Of a stretch of 64,000 bases of DNA, positions 57,201 to 64,000 are shown piece after piece; the stretch's first letter is position 1; each line of letters opens with the position of its first letter. This DNA comes from an uncultured Alteromonadaceae bacterium (GTDB lineage Bacteria; Pseudomonadota; Gammaproteobacteria; Enterobacterales; Alteromonadaceae): assembly GCA_947494925.1 (NCBI GenBank), contig CANLWS010000004.1, positions 372,001-436,000 on the forward strand, read 5' to 3'. Both the position numbers and the translations under genes were made by a program. The notes beneath the pieces are model-generated. The model saw only the letters and a list, made by a program, of their open reading frames with translations, had not been told where the DNA came from and searched no databases.

Positions 57201-58419
57201 TCAACCCTGTGTTGGCTTCCTTTCGGTATTCCAAATTGTGGCTGATTGAAGCGCCACCGTGGAAATTTGTTGTTACTGAATCTAACCGCGCAGTTAACTC
57301 AGTAACCTCGCCTAATACATATCCTGAAGTGACATCTGTTCGCGCTATTTCAGTTTGGTTCTCAGGTATATTTTGGTTGTATGCAAAGTTTATGCTGTGA
57401 CCACTGTACGAAATACTACTTATATGGATTTCGTTAGTGCCATAACTGCTGTTGTCATAAGCATAAGACACAGTATTGTCCAAATTGTCTTTGCTATCAC
57501 TAAGCAGCCAAGTAATCACCGAGTCATCACCAGTTGCTAGCACGCTGTCACTGGTGAAACCATAGCGGCTTAGAGAACCATCCGGCCGTTCTACACTAAA
57601 ATAGTTAGGGCCGTTACCAGCGTTGCCATGTGAAATAATGCGAGACATGTTGTCAATTTCAGTTCGATAAACAGTAGTATTCGCTCCGTAAACTCCTGAT
57701 ACGGCAACTAACTTCTGGCCATCCAGGCAAAAGCGGTCTTCAGCATCAAACTTGATTGCACCATTTTCACCCTCTTGCTCAAACGTTTTACGGCAGCGAG
57801 AAATGGCTGACAATCCACCCACGGACCATCCCATCCCCATTGCGCCATTGCCAGAATTAGAGCTGTAGTTCAAAGAAACGCCCGGTGCAATCCCACCAAT
57901 ACCAGGAGGTGCATCAATAGGAATCGAATAACTGGCGCCGCCAGACTCATCCACCCGGAATTGACCTGCAAGCGTGCCAATCTTGGTGGAGGCACTTTGC
58001 TCCGTTAGTGCTGACAAATTGATGAAAGCCTTTGGTGCTCCCGGAAACTCAACTCCCTCAGTAGATAGCGACGCTCCGGCTGTATAAGGAAAAGTGTCAC
58101 TGTACTCTGCCACTTCATCACATAACGGAGTGTCAGGTGCTGTTGGGTCAACAACGCACCCAATCACGCGGTATCTGTAGTCACCATATTCTTTTTCCAT
58201 ACTGTGGCTGAGCCTCTCACTTGGCTCAATATGGGTCCAATCTGACCATTCTGAATCACTGAGTTTTGCCTGCTCTTCCAGACGAAAGTGATCGGCGTGC
58301 GCCACATCACCCCACACCAGAGTTAATGATTGCGTAGTAGCAATTGCCTGGCTGCTAATAAGTGTAGATAAAACGATTAACAGCTTTTTTAACCCTGTTA
58401 GGTGGGTTTGAGTTCGCAT
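51238..58419 (-). CDS. SpvB/VCBS/RHS polymorphic toxin with C-terminal GH24 lysozyme domain
   Basis: This ~2,393-residue protein (2,461 if started at GTG 58623) has a signal peptide from ATG 58419 (GLKKLLIVLSTLISSQAIA). In full-frame numbering: an SpvB-like domain (about 213-400, with SIPIDAPPGIGG and LNYSSNSGNGAMGMGWSVGG), FG-GAP/VCBS calcium repeats (DIDGNGVSDLVYM and others, about 500-900), a TcdB-middle-like region, many YD/RHS repeats, and the RHS core end YNRYSYVLNNPLSYTDPSG (about residue 2103). Then a glycine-rich linker with two GGKF repeats, and a GH24 domain with Glu2315, Asp2324 and Thr2339 (LEGGARLLPYDD; GATIGYGH). Expected activity: cleavage of peptidoglycan glycan strands after delivery. 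No T6SS genes are visible nearby. Confidence 0.9.
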   Translation of the reverse strand: MRTQTHLTGLKKLLIVLSTLISSQAIATTQSLTLVWGDVAHADHFRLEEQAKLSDSEWSDWTHIEPSERLSHSMEKEYGDYRYRVIGCVVDPTAPDTPLCDEVAEYSDTFPYTAGASLSTEGVEFPGAPKAFINLSALTEQSASTKIGTLAGQFRVDESGGASYSIPIDAPPGIGGIAPGVSLNYSSNSGNGAMGMGWSVGGLSAISRCRKTFEQEGENGAIKFDAEDRFCLDGQKLVAVSGVYGANTTVYRTEIDNMSRIISHGNAGNGPNYFSVERPDGSLSRYGFTSDSVLATGDDSVITWLLSDSKDNLDNTVSYAYDNSSYGTNEIHISSISYSGHSINFAYNQNIPENQTEIARTDVTSGYVLGEVTELTARLDSVTTNFHGGASISHNLEYRKEANTGLTQLTSIEKCAGTTCLPKTQFSWEDVDATGIYSQITTEENDDFIVGTAPADIDGNGVSDLVYMTTSDARTYKIKVKYNNRPENPGFTDATTIYTFISDTESELKAADVDSDGKVELVFKDDNQWRYFDFNNSITSIVQTRHPIGEPDLGTITIRVFNLASLTTTQVDRAKDIFFFDVDGDALTDIVYAASLQKFSGTIKVIKSLGQNDSGQNQWAAASSADLTGLADRDTEVPEGFYKTVSNLSMLQVSGAYDFNGDGISDLLLRSKEDFTSTKYECDNGGNCSPEDYYSEGYLAAFVYMDGEYQFLSYTSDTALPTISSANSYAIGDLNADGYSDVVTLNTVSYGTGIGFAPRQSLNIGDSGNGYVFSPTIADMNRDGQPDLVYFSTSDSTWYALYQTNGSFTEKQKIFGPISNYEAGKDSNFVAEWEGDSTLDFTFFDTSEQKIRIYADRNNKGVPANLINKVTNGFGLETVIDYSTLLDSEVYTKGSGADMIDDFGAGSPVFDLISPSYVVKKVSSSAPVHDGTEYDSLNTVNVQYHYEAMRAQAGGRGMLGFKTISTFDEQQNVTTQSSYRQDFPFIGMPDSTIKYIGNRVANPLDDAQLLSYATNEYASIGLKSDSIVYPYLDLSTEEQFSLNNAGTATTPISTVTTDNTYSVFSDNHANLSNVVVTTKDASGSVASTITTVNTYTDDDVDTKWWLGRVSTSSVTHNRADVYPVDAMAVERNSKFEYFPINTLHEGMLKYEIVQYDSTDSAEKLTTLHCYDDFGNEENTYTYSNHFTADCPTAGSPVTIPDTSADPLKVFRHSFVNFDASGRYPTDSGTTFYGTTGNQTLTSNTVLGRGTFGQPTQVRDINGVVTQSKFDAFGAPFASANSLGGLTETQRRLYSQRSEIGAPAIEDFQAAYFVQRSTAAGKPVTYSYFDKLGQQIATVTAGFDDDEWLHQYVRYDELGRMAKSSIPKKVNGPGMAIIDWNNEATTTIYDQIGRVDRIESDAMKTLSVVTYNGLSTTTLTTSSDGHGVSQSRTETKSVLGDTTSLQDNSGVVTYNYSHTGNLTRVVGVEGTEASEVTTTFDDLGRKIAMSDPDKGDWAYTYNAVGEMATQTDQNGNKTTLYRDNLGRTIKRNVQAGTTDLENTGFVYNGHQLRKECQLTDSVCSSTQPEKQYFYDSLGRVELVSTILDNQTFTQQTTYDHLGRVFQQFDAERYNPLGCVANGSVISGAACQGIKFNYSSSGYLLSQEEARTSGTAEERVVYYQVETMDAFGNVETFVQNAQDNTNKLETTKDYDNKTGYLDSIITKNIADDNLVHINYDFDAIGNLRSRNNISSGYDETFGYDPSYRLQSMTGSPIANNVSVTYTANGNIKTKSDVESGATYVYGTQANSCAVTAGIHAVSSVGNRRFCYDGNGNQTHAYDDTGLTRQIVYSHFDKPTLIDNKAGNAKTRFAYDNNRNRFKRVDEQGGVTTTTYYVGNLEFVSKSDGSSEEVRRYLPDAIQTIKGAGESTLKFLHKDHLGSIDTVTTVQGKIEEKLYFDPWGGKHRLTVFNTWSAEARGLRTNQLSDILNTTPRGFTGHEHIDHANIIHMNGRIYDPTLGRFLQADPHIQAPKNTQSYNRYSYVLNNPLSYTDPSGYFFNKLFKAINKALGDFAPFVAIAIGVLAGPWAAQGFWNAALVGFASGGVATGSLKGALIGAFSAGVFQQIGAHYKGLGAANVKNGVEGLTKFGGNMLTSTQIAGQIASHAVAGGVISTLSGGKFGHGFFSAGFTKGVGGAFLPAGSDLTSGEVFGGAILSAVLGGTASAISGGKFANGAQTGAFQFLFNQASQRGSNSFSAKGEAKLKSLEGGARLLPYDDQTGQTITSWVKGATIGYGHLISQNEWALYSGGITQAQANALFQSDIAPFVAAVNNSLSVNVSQQQFDAAVILAYNIGVAGFTNSSALALMNNPAATTPYANLESAWKAWNQSQGAVSQGLINRRNAEWDIYANGNY

Positions 58420-58637
58420 TTTTTTTCCAATCCGGTATAAATTTTGAAATAATTGAAGTTTGTGCTTGTGAGCAGCACCACTAGGGTTTGTACATGACAG
58501 GTTTGCTTCTGTCTCGTTTACCTCAAGGCGCTGGGAGATTTCACTCTTATCTATCGAATCTGTTTTAGCATTAGCCGATTGAGCTAAATTAATTAATTTA
58601 GAACTGTCCATTGTTTCGCTCACTTCTCGTTAATCGA

Positions 58638-58913
58638 CTAATTATTTATTCTGGCACGCTTGAGCTGATGACTCACACAAGGCTTTTCTGTCCCATTGGT
58701 TGAACGGAAATTATCTTGGGTCTGGGTGCTGGGAGAAGTAGTGTAGTCCTCATTAAATTCGGCCCAAAAATCAGCCACAACGAACGTTTCAGCTGTTGAA
58801 TTAACGACGGAAATGTTACTCGCGCTGACAGGTACATTAATCTTGGCGGACGCCCCGAATGTGATCAGCGGTAAGACTATGTAAAAAGAATGGATTCTAA
58901 CCCGGCCTGGCAT
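58638..58913 (-). CDS. Small secreted protein preceding the RHS toxin
   Basis: This ~91-residue protein starts at ATG 58913, preceded by AGGGAG, with a signal peptide (HSFYIVLPLITFGASA); the longer frame from 59003 adds no better start. The mature part is polar, with a VVNSTAETFVVADFWAEFNEDY segment. I recognise no family. Its stop is 14 nt from the alternative GTG start of the RHS gene, so the two are probably co-transcribed. It could be a chaperone, secretion partner or part of the toxin complex; none of this is shown. Confidence 0.65.
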   Translation of the reverse strand: MPGRVRIHSFYIVLPLITFGASAKINVPVSASNISVVNSTAETFVVADFWAEFNEDYTTSPSTQTQDNFRSTNGTEKPCVSHQLKRARINN

Positions 58914-59152
58914 CGACTTCTCCCTTGAGGTAAAAAATAGGGATGAAGCGCACACCTTCTGTATAGGAAATGACGGCAATATCCCTATGCCTCGTGCGAT
59001 CATAATGTGTTCAAATGAGATAAGCCAGAAAAAAGTTACATAACAGCTAGTATAATTTTTTTTTGCCTTTTACTTCAAAAGCTTATGAAATACTAATGGT
59101 ACAATCTGCACTAAGGTTTACAGTGGGATAACAGGTAGAGGGGGGTAATAAA

Positions 59153-59187
59153 ACAGGCTACTTAAACAATAGCCTGTCAAAATAAAA
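59153..59187 (-). terminator. mdh terminator
   Basis: ACAGGCTA (59153-59160) pairs with TAGCCTGT (59170-59177) with a 9-nt loop; on the minus strand TTTTATTA follows. It lies between mdh and the RHS cassette. Confidence 0.8.
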
Positions 59188-59198
59188 GCGAGAGCTAT

Positions 59199-60134
59199 TT
59201 AGCCGTTAACGAAATCAACACCTAGTGTAATATCGCCACGCAAACCATCAAGCATGTCTTCTTTGGCTTTTTGTTCGAAGTCACTAAGTTCACCGTAAGG
59301 CAAAATTTCTTCCACACCGTTTTCACTCAAACGAACAGGGTGGGAGAAAAATACTGCGTCATCGCTGTTAGTTTCAACGTAAGTGTATTCCACTACGTTT
59401 TCACCCTTCATTGCTGCAACCAAAGAAAGACAGAAGCGAGCTGCTGCTTGTCCCATTGAAAGTGTTGCTGAGCCACCACCAGCTTTCGCTTCGACAACTT
59501 CAGTACCTGCATTTTGAATACGATGCGTCAGACTAGACACTTCATCGTCACTGAAACTCACGCCTTCAACCTGTGAAAGAAGAGGTAAAATTGTGGTTCC
59601 TGAATGTCCACCAATAACAGGGACATGTACATTCGCAGGATTCAATCCCTTTAACTCAGCTACAAATGTCTCTGCTCGAATGACATCAAGGGTAGTCACA
59701 CCGAACAGTTTATTTTTGTTGTAAACACCTTTAGCTTTTAGTGTTTCAGCGGCGATAGCCACTGTAGTATTCACAGGATTGGTGATGATACAGGTGCAGG
59801 CTTCTGGACAGTTATCCGCAATAGCTTCAACCAGGTTTTTAACTATACCAGCATTGATATTGAACAGATCAGAACGATCCATGCCAGGTTTACGTGGTAC
59901 ACCAGCGGGAATCAAAACAATGTCGCAACCAGCAAGAGCTTGGGCCAGGTCGTCTTTGCCAAAACCTTCAACTTTAACATCAGTTGGGATATGGCTAAGG
60001 TCTACAGCGACACCTGGAACAACTGGGGCAACGTCATAAAGTGACAACTCTGAGCCTGCTGGCAGCTGTGTCTTAAGAAGAAGCGACAAGGCTTGTCCGA
60101 TACCACCGGCAGCACCTAAAACTGCTACTTTCAT
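59199..60134 (-). CDS. mdh: Malate dehydrogenase
   Basis: This 311-residue NAD-dependent enzyme interconverts malate and oxaloacetate in the TCA cycle. It has the Rossmann motif GAAGGIGQ at residues 7-14, the substrate-binding RKPGMDR segment, the TTLDVIRA signature and the catalytic histidine in IGGHSG near residue 177. It is divergent from argR, a conserved arrangement in gammaproteobacteria. ATG 60134 is the start with GGAG upstream. Confidence 0.98.
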   Translation of the reverse strand: MKVAVLGAAGGIGQALSLLLKTQLPAGSELSLYDVAPVVPGVAVDLSHIPTDVKVEGFGKDDLAQALAGCDIVLIPAGVPRKPGMDRSDLFNINAGIVKNLVEAIADNCPEACTCIITNPVNTTVAIAAETLKAKGVYNKNKLFGVTTLDVIRAETFVAELKGLNPANVHVPVIGGHSGTTILPLLSQVEGVSFSDDEVSSLTHRIQNAGTEVVEAKAGGGSATLSMGQAAARFCLSLVAAMKGENVVEYTYVETNSDDAVFFSHPVRLSENGVEEILPYGELSDFEQKAKEDMLDGLRGDITLGVDFVNG

Positions 60135-60427
60135 AATTCTCTCCTGTGGGATAATAGTAAATTTTGCGGGCCAACATTAATGGAATGAGTATCGAAATAC
60201 AAATTCAGCGTAGATCCGGCATTTGGTTACAAAGTATGAGGACGATAAGCCCAATTTCAATGATTATAACGCGATTAAACTAAAAAGATCTTGATGTAAG
60301 ACTATTGAAGTAGAGAAAAACTCCTAAAGTCCGAATTTTTCAGAAAATATTCAGCAGAATTAACAGCTTCCTATACCGAGATCGCAGGGACTGTGGCAGA
60401 ATAACAAGCTGTCACTGCGAGGAAGCC

Positions 60428-60892
60428 ATGTCTGCAAATAAACAAGAAGAATTGATAAAAGCCTTTAAAGAAATCCTCAAGGCAGAGAGCTTTGGTTCTC
60501 AGGGCGAAATCGTTGAAGCACTGAAAACTCAGGGCTTTGATAATATAAGTCAATCAAAAGTATCCAGGATGCTAAGTAAATTTGGTGCCGTGCGGACACG
60601 TAATGCCCGTGGAGATATGGTCTACTGTTTACCCCCTGAGCTGGGCATGCCTACGGCAAAAAGTCCGCTGAAGCAGCTTGTGTTGGATATCGTCCATAAC
60701 AATGTGATGGTTATTATAAGGACCAGTCCAGGTGCAGCACAGCTTATTGCAAGATTACTGGATTCCCTCAGCCAAAAAGACGGAGTACTCGGCACCATCG
60801 CAGGTGATGACACCATCTTTATTGCGCCAGCTGATGTGACCAATATTGAAGAAACACTTAAAAAAGTTGAGGCTCTATTTGAAAATGTCTAA
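60428..60892 (+). CDS. argR: Arginine repressor ArgR
   Basis: This 154-residue transcription factor has an N-terminal winged helix ([31 protein letters not shown]) and a C-terminal arginine-binding, hexamer-forming domain ([27 protein letters not shown]). It represses arginine biosynthesis when arginine binds. Start ATG 60428 has a strong GAGGAAG. It is divergent from mdh and converges with the secreted EEP-family gene, 15 nt away. Confidence 0.97.
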   Translation: MSANKQEELIKAFKEILKAESFGSQGEIVEALKTQGFDNISQSKVSRMLSKFGAVRTRNARGDMVYCLPPELGMPTAKSPLKQLVLDIVHNNVMVIIRTSPGAAQLIARLLDSLSQKDGVLGTIAGDDTIFIAPADVTNIEETLKKVEALFENV

Positions 60893-60907
60893 GTCAGGAG
60901 TGCAATA

Positions 60908-62086
60908 TTACTGCTGACTAACATCCACTATTCTGACGTCCACCCAAACTAACCGATGATCAGACGAAGCAGCCCGATCCTGAACGAGTCGATGCAATTG
61001 CTCTGATGTTTGCGGCCAGAAAATTCCATTTTTTTCCACAACCATACCCGATTTGGAAGGGATGACGTAATCCACCGTCATCCTCCAGGCAGCGGTGTGA
61101 TGTTTGGCAAAAGAGGATTCGGGAGTATGTTCTTTGCCCCCTGAGCTAGATGGCAAAGGGAATGACGAAACCTTGTCATTTGAAATCAAACTACTTATTG
61201 GCTGCCTGAATGCATCACCTTCATTTGGAGACGCGTTTAAATCGCCAAGAATGGCAAAGCGTTGTCCCTCGAGTCCTCCCTTTTTACCTTTATCATCATA
61301 AATATAGCTTGCTTCGTCAGGATCACCGATGTAATCCAGCCAGAACCTGATTTCATCGTGATTGCGCAGCCCATTTCGATTTTCATCACCATCAAAAACG
61401 GGCGGCGTAGGGTGACTGGCGAGAATATGGATAGACTTTCCATCAATTTTCACCGGGATATCCCAATGGGATTTAGAAGACAAACGCAAATTTGAGATGG
61501 CGTGCTCGCTATACCAGGGAAGGCCTTTTTCATCCTTTATCTCAGCCAGTTTGTTGCCTGGCATATCCTTCCATAAAAATCGTTGAAACGTTCTGACTCG
61601 CGCTGTATCTATTGGAAAATGACTCAGCAATACCATGCCGTACTGCCCGGGATAGAGACCAAACCCAAAGGTATTGTTGCCAGGGACGTCAGTGTTGCGG
61701 GAATGATTTAACGCTACCTCCGATTCAACGCCAGTATTTACTGGCGCCACAAAGTGATGAGGATAGTGAATTGGCTCTGCCCCATTTTGTCCCACCTGTA
61801 GAAAATTCGATTTAAAAGCTTCAACGCCTCTTTTCGGATCTGCTGTGTAATCAAATTCATTAAGCAAAACAATATCTGGTCTAACTCGCTGAATAATTTC
61901 CGCAATATTGCGAATTTGTGGATGCTTACCCTTAGCAAGCAAATCAAACAATTCATAACCTGAAGGACTAGTATCCAGTCCGATATAGTTTCCGGCTTCC
62001 ATGCTCACATTAAAAGTGGCAATACGAAGCGATTTAGCGTTAGCCGTTGAACAGATCACAATCAACAATATACAAAATATTTTCAT
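60908..62086 (-). CDS. Secreted endonuclease/exonuclease/phosphatase family protein
   Basis: This 392-residue protein has a signal peptide (KIFCILLIVICSTANA) and an EEP-superfamily domain: LRIATFNVS at the start, VLLNEFD (metal-binding glutamate), ILASHPTPPVFDG, ILGDLNASPNEGD (Asp-Asn pair) and ASSDHRLVWVDV at the C-terminal end (catalytic histidine). Substrates in this superfamily are nucleic acids or phosphoesters such as inositol phosphates and phospholipids; this one is exported and its target is unknown. It is preceded upstream by the TonB receptor gene on the same strand with a terminator between. Confidence 0.9.
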   Translation of the reverse strand: MKIFCILLIVICSTANAKSLRIATFNVSMEAGNYIGLDTSPSGYELFDLLAKGKHPQIRNIAEIIQRVRPDIVLLNEFDYTADPKRGVEAFKSNFLQVGQNGAEPIHYPHHFVAPVNTGVESEVALNHSRNTDVPGNNTFGFGLYPGQYGMVLLSHFPIDTARVRTFQRFLWKDMPGNKLAEIKDEKGLPWYSEHAISNLRLSSKSHWDIPVKIDGKSIHILASHPTPPVFDGDENRNGLRNHDEIRFWLDYIGDPDEASYIYDDKGKKGGLEGQRFAILGDLNASPNEGDAFRQPISSLISNDKVSSFPLPSSSGGKEHTPESSFAKHHTAAWRMTVDYVIPSKSGMVVEKNGIFWPQTSEQLHRLVQDRAASSDHRLVWVDVRIVDVSQQ

Positions 62087-62119
62087 ATTGACTATCTTAC
62101 ATTGTTTTCAAACCGGCAC

Positions 62120-62147
62120 AAAAAAGCCGACCCTGAGGTCGGCTTTT
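62120..62147 (-). terminator. Terminator of the TonB receptor gene
   Basis: AGCCGACC (62125-62132) pairs with GGTCGGCT (62137-62144), loop CTGA, followed on the minus strand by a run of T residues. Confidence 0.88.
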
Positions 62148-62169
62148 ACACTCTTACTAAGACTACATC

Positions 62170-64000
62170 TTAGAAGTTGTAGTTGAAGCCTATACGCATC
62201 TGCCACAAAGAAGCATCACCTTGGCGAACTTCTGGTGTTGTGTCATCAATATCAACGGTGTTGAAAGATACGCGTTCTGCGATACCCCAATCATCGTTAA
62301 GCATGTTAGTGAAGTTATCAATTACGAAGAATACGCTAGAAGAGTGACCTTCATAGAAACCAGGTAATTGCTGATTAACACGGATATCGATCTTATTCCA
62401 CCATGAACCGTCTTCGCCATTTCGCTCACCACCAATTGGCAATATGTTATTGCTGTCCAGGAATGGAGAAAAGTTGAAGACACCGTTGGTTTGAGGCAGC
62501 GTCCGGCTGTATGGGCGACCAGATTGAATTAATCCAAATGCCGAGAAGGTAGTGTCATAACCATCAAGGAACTGAACGTCATAGGTCAAAGCAGCAGTGA
62601 ATCTGTGTTCAATGTTGTAATCAGACAGACTTGAAACCTGCTCCTGTGGGTTAGTAAACGCACGGAACTGATAGTTAGAGAAGGCAACAGAGCTTGTCAT
62701 CGGTTGTACGTCTTCAGCATGGTTATAGGCATAACCAGTATTTAAGCTGATGCCGTTATCCCATGACTTGTTAACACCGAAAGATACAGTATAGGATGTG
62801 CTATTTTCGCCACTATTCGTCAGCACAAAAGAAGGTACGCGCTCGAGATCATCACCGCCATCTGGGTCAGGCATTGTAATGGTGTCATAGATTGCGTAAC
62901 CCTCATCATTTGTGCCTACCTGTTCTAAATCACCACGCAGTACGATAGCCTGTTTCTTGGTGACAGACACCAATAAGTCAGCTTGCAATACGTAATCATC
63001 CTCAGTCACGTGAGTCATGCCAAGTGAAAACTTAGTTTCAGTTGGGATTTCAAAATCAGGGTCGAAATAGTTGATTTCGAAGTTTGCACCTTCACCATCT
63101 TCAACTGCATTAGCCAATTCTGAAGGAACGCCGTAGCCTGGTCCAACAGGCGCGCCGTCTTCAACTTGAAGATACTGTACGCTTTCATCAAACAACGATA
63201 CCTGACCATCTGGGCAAGGAATAACTGCACGACGTTCAAAGTCTGGCGTGTAGCAATATGAGCGACCACGTTGGCCAAACTGCAATACATTGTTATTTGA
63301 GAAGTTATTTGAGAACCAAACGTTCGGGTTACCACCACTGAAGACACCAATACCACCACGAAGGTCAGTGTTGTCATCAATTCTGTAGTTAAAACCGATT
63401 CTTGGTTGAATTAAACCTTCGCCATCAAGATTTGTACCATTGGAGAATCCATAAGTACGGGTGAAATCGGCATTTTCTTCAGGACGCGAGTCAGTCTCAT
63501 ACCAGTCATAACGTAAACCAATATTCAACTCAAGGTCATCTGTCGGGTAGAATTTATCCTGAAGGTAAATTGAGTTGATCGCGTAATCCCAAACTGCTGC
63601 TGCATCATTTGGATCGCCTGACGGCGCGTTATTGTAGTAAATTGAATCAGCCAAGCCAGCTTCAAAATTTGCAATGCTGTTGAAACGGATTTCAGTTTCA
63701 GTGTGCTGAACGAATACGTTAAACACGTCTAGTTCTTCGCGTTCATAACCGAATGTCAAGGTGTGATCATTGTCAGTTATGTACTTACCACGCAATATCA
63801 AACCAAATACGTCATAGTCCAAATCGTTGGCCTGACGACTGTCATCACCACCGATATAAACATCAACGTCTTCACCTGAATCCGGATTTTCTACCGCGAT
63901 TCTGATTTCGCCAAATTGACTTCCGCCCACTATGCCTGCTGCGTTTTCAATAGAAACCTGGCGGTTATCAAGATCAAGGTGAGACAAACGAATCTCAGTG
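62170..64000 (-). CDS. TonB-dependent receptor (Oar-like), 5' end outside window
   Basis: The frame is open to base 64000, so this is the C-terminal ~610 residues of a larger receptor; the codon first read as a start (TTG, 63987) is internal. It shows barrel strand patterns such as DDLELNIGLRYDWYETDSRPE, a GFNYRIDDNTDLRGGIGVFSGGNP segment, a conserved GFNYNF C-terminus with terminal phenylalanine, and a SGRPYSR segment as in Oar-type receptors of Alteromonadales. The substrate is unknown. It is followed by its own terminator. Confidence 0.85.
   Translation of the reverse strand, partial: TEIRLSHLDLDNRQVSIENAAGIVGGSQFGEIRIAVENPDSGEDVDVYIGGDDSRQANDLDYDVFGLILRGKYITDNDHTLTFGYEREELDVFNVFVQHTETEIRFNSIANFEAGLADSIYYNNAPSGDPNDAAAVWDYAINSIYLQDKFYPTDDLELNIGLRYDWYETDSRPEENADFTRTYGFSNGTNLDGEGLIQPRIGFNYRIDDNTDLRGGIGVFSGGNPNVWFSNNFSNNNVLQFGQRGRSYCYTPDFERRAVIPCPDGQVSLFDESVQYLQVEDGAPVGPGYGVPSELANAVEDGEGANFEINYFDPDFEIPTETKFSLGMTHVTEDDYVLQADLLVSVTKKQAIVLRGDLEQVGTNDEGYAIYDTITMPDPDGGDDLERVPSFVLTNSGENSTSYTVSFGVNKSWDNGISLNTGYAYNHAEDVQPMTSSVAFSNYQFRAFTNPQEQVSSLSDYNIEHRFTAALTYDVQFLDGYDTTFSAFGLIQSGRPYSRTLPQTNGVFNFSPFLDSNNILPIGGERNGEDGSWWNKIDIRVNQQLPGFYEGHSSSVFFVIDNFTNMLNDDWGIAERVSFNTVDIDDTTPEVRQGDASLWQMRIGFNYNF

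Noticed and set aside
51238-58419. Insecticidal Tc-toxin B/C subunit
   Set aside because: SpvB and TcdB-like regions are shared with Tc toxins, but no TcA or TcC partner is nearby and the C-terminus is a lysozyme domain next to a lipoprotein gene, which fits a polymorphic toxin better.
60340-60364. ArgR binding box (autoregulation) upstream of argR
   Set aside because: One half-site (ATTCA) is present but the other half matches only 2 of 5 positions.

Overview
The window looks like chromosomal DNA of a marine gammaproteobacterium of the Alteromonadales (Alteromonas/Paraglaciecola/Aliiglaciecola-like; genus is inference). The grounds are gene order (folB-folK-uppP beside plsY and tsaD, then rpsU-yqeY-dnaG-rpoD), divergent mdh/argR, DUF3016 and DUF3019 proteins, MipA/OmpV, and many TonB receptors, porins and secreted enzymes. 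I saw no tRNA, rRNA, CRISPR array or complete insertion sequence. Both edges cut genes: an M49-like metallohydrolase on the left and an Oar-like TonB receptor on the right.

Layout. 1-11 kb is a conserved housekeeping block: hinT, uppP, folK, folB, plsY, tsaD, and the macromolecular synthesis cluster rpsU-yqeY-dnaG-rpoD. 11-18 kb holds a sodium:solute symporter and an RND efflux operon that ends in a HAD phosphatase. 18-31 kb is accessory: a lipoprotein-like Nudix hydrolase, a receiver-domain protein lacking the usual phosphoacceptor, an acyl-CoA dehydrogenase, a large secreted nuclease with a dockerin-like tail, membrane and envelope proteins, and a beta-propeller lipoprotein followed by a row of four hairpins. 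30.5-36.8 kb carries a tightly coupled mipA/DUF3019/response regulator/histidine kinase operon, then ccoG-srkA behind a possible FNR site. 36.8-44.1 kb has a cobalamin riboswitch controlling btuB, a tandemly duplicated module (PstS-like protein plus porin, twice) and a tandem pair of DsbA-like oxidoreductases. 44-50.5 kb holds a SulP transporter with an unusual structured leader, an FKBP isomerase, ppc and yigZ.

The most interesting region is 50.76-58.91 kb, inserted between yigZ and mdh. It is a three-gene minus-strand cassette: a small secreted protein, a ~2,400-residue SpvB/VCBS/RHS protein ending in a GH24 (T4-type) lysozyme domain, and a small AT-rich lipoprotein whose start overlaps the toxin stop. 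This reads as a polymorphic contact-dependent or secreted toxin that cuts peptidoglycan, with a periplasmic lipoprotein as its immunity protein. The activity and immunity assignments are inferences.

The window closes with mdh, argR, a secreted endonuclease/exonuclease/phosphatase-family protein and the partial TonB receptor. Several gene starts were moved inward from the longest open frame because a ribosome binding site and a signal peptide agree on an internal start; these are noted per gene.
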